DNA of 64,000 nt from contig OX463788.1 in NCBI GenBank assembly GCA_949825025.1, positions 29,505,715 to 29,569,714 on the forward strand, read 5' to 3'. Source of the DNA: Siphlonurus alternatus. Taxonomy: Eukaryota > Arthropoda > Insecta > Ephemeroptera > Siphlonuridae. The notes under the pieces were generated by a model, which saw only the letters and a program-made list of their open reading frames with translations, did not search any database and was not told where the DNA came from. Shown here in pieces: positions 11,601 through 22,991 of the stretch; within the stretch, counting starts at the first letter, position 1; every line of letters starts with the position of its first letter. Made by a program: the position numbers and the translations under genes.

Positions 11601-14600
11601 CTTTTTTATATTAGCAATTTTCCATAATTTTATTTTCAAAACTGACAAGTGACCTTAAAAAAATTTGCGCCTGCGGCGAGCTATTGTGGGGCATAGCCCC
11701 CCAAACCCCCCAATATATGACATGTTCTCGATTTTGAGAAACTCCTCTCTTGAGCAAATCTTAGATACGTAAGGGGTAATAGACCCGGGTCCTACGGGTG
11801 TGATTCCGTGGAGGCTGGGTCTTACCGTGGCCGAAAGTCTGGCACTCCGAAAGGGCATAGTGGGGGAAGGGAAAAAAAAAAAAATAATAATAGTAATAAA
11901 TAATATAAATAATTAATTTATTTAATTATTTAATATTTATATATATATATATATATATAAATCAAGTTTATATATATAAATATATATAAACTTGATGCTC
12001 TTACATCTGATTTACTTAAATGGACAGAAAGAGAGGGTATAAGCAGTGGCACTGGTGTCGAGGATATGCAAAGTTCTCTTGATGCTGTTAACCATAATAA
12101 TGCAGCGATGGAGCCAGAGCAACAAGGCACACTCGAGCAGCGAGTAAACTCAGGAGGAGAGAGAGAGAGGTTTCGGAACAACGCACCCCCGAACAGCGCG
12201 GACCTCTCAACAGTACGGGGCGCCGCTCTTTCGTAACACGTCCACTGTACCCCCGCACTCCAGTAAAACAGCCCAACAATCATAGTTTGATGGAACCGCC
12301 TTCGTCGCCACATGACGATACAAAATCTGCAAGTATTGACTCATCTCCAAGTAAGTTAAATTTTTCCAATGACTTCTCTGATAACGAGAGTGAGTCACTA
12401 CCATGTGAAAATAGTCCCTTAAATAGTTCTAACAAATTTAAAATTGTACCAGAAACAATAACTCTTTCTCCTTTTTCTTCCCTCATGCAATCAGTGAGCC
12501 AAACATAAAAAATAGTGTTAATCATAATATTTTCATTGTTAAAAATAAGAAACAAGATAATAGTAATATTAATATTATGCAAATAAATATTAATGGTATT
12601 AAAAATAAAGTATCACTTTTAGAAATTTTATTAGAGAATGAAAATATTGACATTGCATTACTTTGTGAGCATGGTTTAAAAGGCAACTTGATTGAGTGTG
12701 TTCATTTAATAAACTATATTTTGGTTACTTACTTCTCTCGGAAAAGACAAAAGTGTGGTGGTGTAGTTATATTTGCAAGAAAAAATTTACAGCTACACAA
12801 TATAAGTAAAATCAAGTGTTTAGAAAATATTTTTGAATGTGTTGGTGCTAGATTTGAAATATCTAATCAGTCATTTGTTGTAGGATCCGTCTATAGATCT
12901 CCACATGTCAAATATTTAAAAGGATTTTTAAATTTATTTGAGACTTTTTTAAAGAGTATTACTAAAAGTAAATTGAACGAAACAATTATTTTGGAGTTAG
13001 ATATGAGTATAAATATTAATTGTACTAATAACAACGTTAAAAAATACATTTCATTACTTGAATCTTACAATTTAAAGATACTAAATAATGATAATAGAAG
13101 AGTAGCAAAAAAATCTTCCTTCTTAATTGATCATGTCATTACAAATAATAATGGAGATAATATTAACACTGTAACAAAAAATACAAACATAACGGATCAT
13201 AAGTATACCATTGTAAATTTGAATACTCTTATTAATCATCAGACTGGTAAGAAGAAAGATAATGTTAAATTTAATTACCGTAGAATATTTAATAAATGTA
13301 ATAAGGATGCCTTTTTTAACTAATTATTAGAAGAAAATTGGGATGGACTTAAAAATGAGATGTTAGACGTCGATCAAAAATGGGATGTTTTTTTCTCAAT
13401 AGTCAAAGATCATTTAAATAACGCAATTCCTAAAACAAAAAGGAGGGTCAGATATGTAAGAAATACACCTCGTTGGTTACGAAGAAATCCACATTTGTTG
13501 GTGGAGGGTGATTATTTGAAGGATCTTTTTGAAGAAGCTAAAAATAAAAATCCAGATCTCATGCCGAAGTATAAAATATTATTTAAAAAGTACCAAGAAA
13601 AAATAAAAATTGCAAAGAAAAGTGATAATAGTTTACATGTTAAAAAATCTAAAAATAAAATTAAAGCCACATGGGAAGTTATTAATAATGAATGTTCGGT
13701 ACAATCAAAACAACACACATTTGTTAATGAAATTATTAAGGATGATATAGTAATTAATAATCCACATGATATTGCTGTTCAATATAATAATTTTTTTGTT
13801 AAAACCGTTGAAAATTTAGTCCAAGAAAAATTTAAGGATCCTCAATCTCAATCTCAAACTAATAATAAAAATATTAATAAACCTAAATTTAAAATTGAAT
13901 ACACAACAGAAAAAAAAATATTGAAAATTATAAAATCATTAACTAATAAAAATGCAGCAGGACCTGATGAAATTCCATATACTCTAGTTAAATATTGTGA
14001 CGCTCTATTTACTGCTCCATTATGCTATCTAATTAATGAGTCTATAAAAAATGAAACTTATCCTAAACAATTGAAAATTTCTAAAGCTATACCCTTACAT
14101 AAAAATGGTTGTAATAAAAACATATCAAATTATAGACCCATTTCGTTACAATCAGTTTTTTCTAAAATATTTGAAAAAGTTATACAGCCTCACTTAAATG
14201 AATTTAGAAAATCAAACAATTTAATAAGTGAATGTCAACATGGCTTTGTTGAAGGTAAATCAACAACAACTGCATGTTTTGATTTCTTAAAACCTTTATA
14301 TAATAATGTTGAGAGCAATAATCAAAGCCTTGGTTTATTTTTTGATATGCATAAAGCTTTTCATGCTTTAAATCATGAAATTATTATTACAAAATTAGAT
14401 AAATTGGGTTGTGAAGAAAATATTATAAATTTATTTAGGTCATATTTAGCAGAAAGAAAGCAATATGTTGAGATAACTTACAAAGATGAAAATGACATTA
14501 ATCAAACTGTAAAATCTCCGGAATTAAGTGTAGAGTTGGGGGTTCCACAAGGTGCGGGACTATCTCCTGATTTATATGGAATTGCAACAGATGATTTAGA

Positions 14601-17600
14601 AAACAAATTGCCGGGTGTTGTTTTAGTTAAGTATGCTGATGATAAAAGTGATGATATCGGCAAACAAGCATGAAAATTTAATTGAAAAAGCAAATATTAC
14701 AATTGAAAAATTTGAAGCTTGGTGTAATGAAACTAGACTTATGATTAATCCAAACAAAACTAAATACATGCAATTTCACAGTGATTATAAGGAGCCGGAG
14801 AGTAGCTTACTTTTAAAAATTGACAATACAATAATTCATCGAACTGAGGACATTAAATTTCTTGGACTAAATATTCAGGAAAACCTAAAATGGAATGTTC
14901 ACGTTGCTCAGATAAGCAAAAAACTTAATTCTGCAAATGTTGTACTCTTTTCTGTTAAAAATTCTGTGTCTCTAGAAACGCTGTTAACAATTTATTATGC
15001 ATATGCTTATCCTCATCTTTCAGCTAACATTATATTTTGGGGAACCACGGAGAGTAATATTAGAAATGTTTTTGTACTTCAAAAAAGGTCAGGTAGAACA
15101 ATAAAAAATTTGAAATCAAGAGAGTCCTGCAAAACCCATTTTGTATCTTTGGGGTTGATGACGTTACCTTCTGTATATATTTTTAATTGTATTATGTACA
15201 AGAGAAAACATCCAAATTTGTATGATGTATTTCATGATGTTCACCCATATAATACAAGAAACAGTTGTAACGTTGTTATACCAAACCATAGTAAGTCAAG
15301 CACATTGATTGATTGAATTGATTGATGTATTGACTTCGGGTCAATACATCAAGCACAGAAAAGAGCTCATATCAACACACAGCTAAATTTTATGATCAAC
15401 TTCCTAGTCTTTTAAGAAATATAAAAAATGAAACCCTGTTTAAGAATTTGTTAAAAAAAGTGTTAGTATGTAAAGAGTATTATGAGGTAATTATTTTTTT
15501 TAAAAATGAATTTAAAATAACAGAAAAAGATATTTTGCGTCACACTTCTAAAAAGAATATTAGTACGTACTCATAATGCATAAATTTACTTGTTATGTAA
15601 TTTATATTTAAATAAAGGGTCCATTATATGTGTAATAAATCTGTTACTTGTTTCAGTTTGCTTAAAAGATTGTTGTGCACTTGACGAGACTGATTTATCC
15701 ATGTGACTTTGTTTTTATGTTATAGTATTAAATTTCTGTATTGACATGACTAATGTTGTACTGTGACAAATTTTTGTTACTGTATGTACCACCTGTGGTC
15801 GAATAAATTATTCTATTCTATTCTATTCTATATGTGTTTGGGAAAAAGAGTGCAAAATTGCACACCCTCCACCTTTCCCGCTGGAGTTGGTCGTGCCCAC
15901 GGCATTGCGGCCCGAGGTCAGTACGTATTTTTCTTATGTGGCCTGCTACTATAAACGAGTTTGACACCCCTGCTCTATAGTACCGACCCAACACATTTTT
16001 GACACCCTGTGTTTACTGGGTTGCAAAATAGTTGCCAACCGTTGCTTTATAGAGATGCTCCACCATTTGGCAACGATTTGGCAACCATACTTTTTTGATC
16101 TTAAAATGTACTTAGAAGCTACCTAGATGATATTTTTCAACGCAATGGGGTACTGATCGGTATTTGAGTTAGCAATACTAATAAAAAGTACTGTGAATTC
16201 TATGAAGAACGATCGAGCCCTATTAGAGCATTTTACGACAATTTGTTGATTTCATATGAATTTTTAAAACATTTTTTGATGACGTCATAGCATTGAATCT
16301 AAAATGGGAAAATGCATCAGTTAACATTGCTAAAATGAAAAGTTATTGAGGTAGGAATTTGAAACCTTCATTATCGTGATAATGAAAAAAACCTAAAAAC
16401 CTTGCAAATGAAGTTTTGGTTACATTTCAATACAGTAAAACCTCGATTTAACGAAGTTGAAGGGACCGAAAACTCGGGACTTCAACTGCAACGAAGATCG
16501 CGATTTACGCGAGTGATCGATCGCGTTTTATATATTTAAGTCGCGCGGTAATTCGGGACGACGTGAAAACATTAAAATAAATCAAAATGTTAGTTTAAGA
16601 CTCATACTATGGCATCAAATATTAATAATGTAAAATACATTGACGTTGTGATGTAAATTCTCTTAAGAAATCGCAATTTTTACGTGAATATCATAACATC
16701 GCGGACGTGACTTGAAGGGGGGCGGGGGGAAAGCTTCAGTTCAATTCTGTGTACTTTGGGCCTTTTAGAAAATGAAAGAACTCGTATTACTTTCGTTTTC
16801 GAAATTCGCAATCGACATTTGAAATGCAGTCAACATTACTAATTTATTTCTATGCGCGAATTCATGTCAATAAAATAAAAATAAGTACATTTGTACTGTT
16901 CATATACGCGGTTAATTTTCTATAACGACGTGCATTTTATTTTTTTTTTTACTTTTTAGTTTTTAATTTCTATATAATTTATTGAATAAAATTTAAAATT
17001 GAACATTAAAATTGAACATTAAAATTGAATGAAGTTTTGAGGGCGAGTACTATATTCATGTAGCAATGCGATTGTGGGTCGTACGATCTGGCGAAAAGGA
17101 TTCGACACATTGTCATTTTTAAGATCACATTTACATCGTATTAGACCACGCAGTTGCCATACAAATAGAAATTTTATTAATATATTATTGTTTTTTGACT
17201 GTAAAAAATAAAAAATCCTTGGCGTTGACGCTAAAATAAATCTCGATTCTCGATCGTAAATTTTACGTTACAACGTGAGCGAATTTTAGGTTATAGGAAG
17301 TGCATGTGGGTGGAAATGTATTTCTTTTTTTAAATTGCCAGCCAAATGTTAATAAAGCATTCAATTTGAACGTTAAATTTAATAATAAATCTCTGAAAAT
17401 GCAGACAGGAAAATGCAGACGGCAATCTCTTAATGGACAACCTGCATGACTTTTTTAAATGCAAAAATTGGAAAGTTCACGATGAAAAATGTTTTTGGAT
17501 TTTTTTTTCAGATTTTTGGAGCCCTCATTAATTTTTTATGGGCTGATTAAAATCGTTGCATGCCTCTCAATTACATGACTCTCAAGTCATCAAATCATCG

Positions 17601-20600
17601 GACAACGTACCTTACTTCGCTGTACTTTGTTTACTTTAAATTGAAATTTAATTGTTGGAGGCTTTGGAGCTATCTTCATTACTATTACTGAACACTTGTT
17701 TGTTATTGGCTGGCATGCCGCCATGACAACCAACCACATTTTACTATACAGTCTCTCCGTATTTGTTAATTATCTAATAAATAACTTGATCAAATTTAAA
17801 ACTGAGTTGTTCAGTTTGTCTCTTTTCTTATCCATTGCGACTCTACCTCAGCACTTAATTTTTAGTTATAATTGTTTTTTGTTCTTTTATTTGACTTTTG
17901 TTCAACCCCCTGGTAACGGCTTAGAAAGCATGGCACACAAATTAGGTTTAAATAAACTAAAATCTCTGACATTGGCAACGAGGTGGACGTAGTGTAGTGG
18001 AGAGCGTACCCGCTTCGCGTGACGAAAGTCTTGGGTTCGAATCCCCATTGTTTCATGATCTTTCCAATTTTTGCATTTAAAAAAGTCATGCAGGTTGTCC
18101 ATTGACCCTCAAAACTCTCAGAAGTTTCGTATTTTGCTGCTGCCGAAACATATTCGTTCTTTATTTGATACTGTGATATACTGCTAATTTATTTTTAATT
18201 TATTCGCATGAAAGTTCGTGTGTCGATGATAATAACTTTTTTATAACCTTTTTGTTTCACTCTTTAATTTCTGCAAGGTCAAAACAGCCTATTACATTTT
18301 TTATTTTTTAATCTCAATAAATTTCCAACAAACTCTCGGCGAATTGACGATTTCTCTTTAATTAGTTTGCGCGCTAAACTGACGCAATCACGCGATTGAC
18401 CCGAGATTATTCAAATCATCGCATCTTCATTATTATTATTTTTTTCTCGCGATCACAAATTTTACGTCACGAGTGTCACGACGCGGGCGTATTTTACGTT
18501 ACGTCGCGCACGTAATTTACATTTAAAAAGACGCTTTAAATTCAAATTCAAAAAAATTTTTTTTTTCGTCAATTTTCCAAGCACACAAACATTATGAAAT
18601 GCAGCACTTTGAATGAAGGGTTAGACACGTCAGAAACAACATATTAACAAACATATTAAAAAAACATTAAACATTAGAACTTAAATTGCAAATAAGCGTT
18701 TACACTATAAAAACAACACTGAATTAGTAGTGTTCTCACTGATTTTTTAAAATCTTCATAATTTGACAATTCTCTTATACAACATGGTAGCTTATTATAC
18801 AGTCTAATGCACATTGATAAAGGTCCTTTATTACAAAGTTCATGCCTGCTAATTGAAGGAGTTATAGTTGTATTCTTGTTTCATAATTATAATTTTTTGA
18901 TACAGGAAAATGTTCTTTACATTCTTTCCTGGTGAAACATACACATTCAAATATATACTGGCATGGTAGGGGTAATATTCCCTCCTCTGTAAATTTAGTT
19001 GAGCAAGTTTCGCGCATTTTAAGATTATACATAATTCGGATTGCTCTCTTTTGCAAAACAAAAATACACTTGGAGTCTTTAGAATCACCCCAAAACATAA
19101 TACCATATCTCATGTGTGAATGAAAATTTGCATAGTACAAAGTCTTTAATCATTTAATGTCACATACACTTTTTAGTTCATTTAATGCAAAAATTGTGCT
19201 ACCTAGCTTACTCCTAAGATGATCAATATGGTCTACCCATCTTAAATTTTTATCTACATATAACCCTAAAAATTTGACGGTATTTTTAACTTCAATATTT
19301 GTATGATTTATATTGATTTCTTGAATAAAAGGAGTTTTGTTTTCTATAGTTTGGAAAATAACATCTTCTGTTTTAGAGTAATTCATTGATAAACCATTTT
19401 TAAATATTGTTTTTATGACAAATGTATTCGTAAACTCGAGGTTGATGCTCTCTAGGGACCATTTGAACACTTCGTTATTTCGTAAATTCGAATTTTCGTA
19501 AATTCAAGGTTATTTAAAATGCATTTCCCTATCTAACTGTTCGGGACGAGAAAATACTTGCAAAATCGCGAATTTCGTAAAAACGGAGTCCGTAAAATCA
19601 AGGTTTTACTGTATTAAGTATTAAGTATGGGATTTGGTAATGTTAACTGATATATTTTCCCATTTAAGATTCAATGCTATGACGTCATTTTTGAGAGGTT
19701 TTAAAAATTCATATAAAATCAGGAAATTGACGTAGAATGCTGCAATAGGGCTTGTTCTTCATGAAATTCTCGTGCCTTTTGAAATATTGACAAAAACTTG
19801 CAACTTTTTTTTTGGTCAGTACCCCATTGTTAACAATTTTTTAAGAACAAGGGTAATTTTTTATGACAACATTGCATGATGGTTGCAGCCGCAACGTTGT
19901 TGCAACCATTTCTTGTAGCCGTTGCATTATTGTTGCAAGCTGCAACAAATTTGCAACCAATTGCCCCAACATCTCCTTGGCAACCATTGTGACATAATAT
20001 AGAGAAGTACCTATGCTACAGGGGTCCCCACAATATCAATAATCTGTAATTTAGATTTTAAAATTTTATTTGAATTTAATAAATTAATGTTTTTTGATTT
20101 TAACCTAATAGTTGAGGTATTGAGAAACTCAATTTTGACTAAAGGAGAACAAGGTAACGTCAAAAATAATTAGCATTGCATGGTATAGGAAAATCTCAAT
20201 ATAAGGTAAACCTAATTTCCTGGGTCTCTTGATTTTACCTAATAACAACTTTTACTGTATATTTTTTTAAATATAATATTTCTTTTATGATGATGTTGGG
20301 TAACTAATATGTATAGAAGGGATACATAATTTTGCTTACTCTGCAATCTCTGCATACCCTTGGTAGGAGATGCTGAGGGTTGGTTGGGGCTGCTGGTCTT
20401 TTTAGCTGCTGCTGTTTCTATAGAGTCGGATGAGTCAACTTGTGAGGGGGAACCCTCTCTAGCTTCTGGTTGTGACTCTGTCTTAGCCTCGCTGCCTGCT
20501 ACATCCTGCCCATCTTGCTTATGCACCACCATTACCCGGCGACCCTCTGCTTTCCCTATGACAAACAAAAACAGCATCAGCATCACAACAACAAAACTTT

Positions 20601-21975
20601 TCAACCAAATTTTATTTTCCCTTTTAAGTATCGTCACCACAATTTGAGCATATCTACGAGAACATAGTTTGATCTTGAGAGCATAGTATCTCAAGACCAA
20701 ACTTAATGTACTTATTTTAAAATATTTTAATATAATAAAATACTATAATTTGGATTCTCTATTTTTCATTATATTTTAAAGTGTAATGTTACTCCATCAA
20801 TGATTATGACTGTAAAAGTGAGTCTTTTTCATTATCAAGCAGGCAAATATTAATACATCACACATATAATATAAAGTTCTACAAATTCTTAAGATTACTC
20901 CTTAGATATAGCAGTATATCAGCTGGTGGTACAAGGATTCTGGCTGTACGATGAACAATAAAATTTTGAAACATGGCACTCCTTGGCAAAGCTTATGTTT
21001 CAATTATAAAAGGCCAGAAGATCAGAAACTGGATTCTATCAGATACTGATAGAAGTAATAGTACATTTCCCGAACTGTATATGTAACACAAATTGCCCTA
21101 ATTTGTTTATCAATTTCAACATAATTTCGCATTGATATTTCCCTGTTCAACTTTAAAGAAAATGTGCCTAAGTATGAAGGCTACAAAATATGAGGAAAAA
21201 GTAACAAATAATATTATAAGATAACCAATGCAAACAACAATATATATATTGGTACCATTAGATTTTTTCTCAGTAAAGTTGGTTTTATTTTGAAGCTGTT
21301 GATGAAAGAAAAAGTTTAACAGGAAGAGGAAAAAGGAAATAAATAAAATAAATAAAAATACTGCCCATTAATGAATTAAGGATGTACGTATATTAAACAT
21401 TATAAATAATAATAATGTACACAAATTAGGAGATTTGGGTGAGGTGCACACACACATTAGAAGAAGAAAATACACACAAAAGGCAGCCTCAGAGTTCAAT
21501 GAAGCAAGCATTTTAGCATTGAAATCAAAAGAGACAACGCGGAGCTTGTCTTGTGACGGGTCACCTCAGTGGTGTGCTAGTGTCCCTTTCTCACACATTC
21601 ACAAAATAAAAGGGTGGGGAAAAAAAATCCAAATTCAATGCACTTTTCTAACCAGTTTTAGCTTCAGTCCTTTTAGGAGAATCTTTGGCATCTTTCTTCT
21701 CTCGCCTCTGCAGGGCTGCTCTGTTTTAAACATAAGCCATCTATTAGACTCATTACTGCAACAGCTTAACATACTAATGTAAGAGAAGAAAATCATAACA
21801 AAAAGATTTGATAACTATTGCTTCTAAATAATAATAATAAATAAAAAAAAGCAAGTCTAGAATAAATGTGTTCCAAGTCGCACCTCTCTATCTCCATGCA
21901 TTGATATTTATGTATTTTCCTTTAATATTTAAGTGGAGGTCAATTGCAGTGCAGAACCAGTCCGCTTATTTTTAC

Positions 21976-22015
<40 letters not shown>

Positions 22016-22910
22016 TTTATTAATTTAATTATTAATTAATTTATTTATTCACATTAAATACCAGTTGGTACAATGTGACTACATAATTAATTTAAATGAA
22101 AAAAAATTAAAGAAATATACAATACAAACATTAATAATTAAAACATACATTATAAAATTTACATAAACATAAAAAAAAAGACAAAAATTTAGAATTACAA
22201 ATAAGAATCGACAAATTCATTGTTAATCATCTTTTTGTTAATAGAATAATAATTTTTTTTGAAGATTATTTAACAATTGCTTCGTAAAAATGATATGCTT
22301 TGTTTATAGCAAAGGGATACAATGCTAAATAAGTGCAAAGCTACAACATGAAGGAGATCAATACAGAACTCAGAACTGCTTACTGGAACTCCACCCTAGC
22401 AGCGTTACCGGCCAGCACTATGACAGAACTGATTGCGCTCATTTCAACACTCAGCATGCAATGATTTCCAGTGTCATTGACCATATTTGTACTTTCTAAA
22501 TTCACTTCAAATGATAATGAGAATAAACATTTCAATTGACTTACTTGCCAACTGCCCCATGCAGTGCATTCTGCACTAGACGGGTGGGAAGATTGTGATG
22601 AGCACTGCCAATCTACATAATCAGAAAACATGAGTCTCTTGTTGATTTCTGGTTTAAAGGAAGGAAATAACTTCGGTTATTTAATTTTTACCCTATTAAT
22701 CCTAGCATTACCAAGACGGGGTCATTTCGACACGTAAATCTTTTAAAGCAGAAAAAAAGTGTAAAATACTTCTCCAAAAATTCTCTAAAAAATTGCAATC
22801 CTTAGTTAGCCACCCAGCAATGTATTTCCGCAAACGAAAATTAGTGAGTAAAAAACTTTTTCTAACATGTCGTTTCGACTCCCTCCCCCCACCCTTGGTA
22901 AAGCGTGATA

Positions 22911-22991
<81 letters not shown>

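Larger units (their letters stand above)
11990..15832 (+). mobile_element. APE-type LINE, nearly full length but decayed
   Basis: Plus-strand non-LTR retrotransposon with an ORF1-like 5' part, endonuclease, reverse transcriptase and C-terminal region, ending in tandem TTCTA repeats (15810-15832) after GAATAAA. Domain order and the 3' pentamer repeats fit the Jockey/CR1 group (inference). It is inserted inside the hAT element 11076-15972, so it is younger than that element. Confidence 0.8.
11076..15972. mobile_element. hAT-type non-autonomous element with LINE inside
   Basis: The terminal inverted repeats are CGGGGGTGTCAAACTCG at left and CGAGTTTGACACCCCTG at right. A perfect 8-bp target-site duplication CTCTATAG occupies 11068-11075 and 15973-15980. 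The CAG-GGTGTCAAAC terminus with an 8-bp duplication is characteristic of the hAT superfamily. Subterminal sequence is GC-rich (GCGGCCCGCGAGG). No transposase-like frame is present. Nearly 3.9 kb of the 4.9 kb is a LINE inserted in it. A GC-rich hairpin repeat copy lies at 11655-11720. Confidence 0.85.
10996..16020. mobile_element. short MITE split by a hAT insertion
   Basis: The termini CCCAGTAAACACA and TGTGTTTACTGGG are inverted repeats. Without the hAT element inside (11076-15972 plus one TSD copy) the MITE would be only about 120 bp. No clear target duplication was found for the outer element. Confidence 0.65.
16433..19611. mobile_element. pogo/Tigger-like non-autonomous element, copy 1
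   Basis: Ends CAGTAAAACCTCGATTTAAC and GGTTTTACTG (inverted) are flanked by TA at 16431-16432 and 19612-19613. The CAGTAAAACCTCGAT terminus with TA target is typical of pogo/Tigger-group elements. No transposase frame is present. It carries a tRNA-bearing fold-back (17434-18101) and a reversed LINE fragment (18540-19420). It is a paralogue of 51871-56898, and their differences reveal the insertions. Confidence 0.8.
16021..20030. repeat. inverted-repeat flanks of the pogo-like element
   Basis: Left flank 16021-16430 and right flank 19614-20030 are inverted copies of each other. For example, TGACGTCATAGCATTGAATC at about 16276 matches GATTCAATGCTATGACGTCA at about 19665. The pogo-like element 16433-19611 therefore landed in the loop or centre of an older fold-back. 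Outer ends are rich in GTTGCAACC/TTGGCAACC motifs and are not precisely defined. Confidence 0.65.

Noticed and set aside
17983..18050. Functional tRNA gene
   Set aside because: A and B boxes are good, but acceptor strands do not pair and the anticodon arm is irregular, so I keep it as tRNA-like only.
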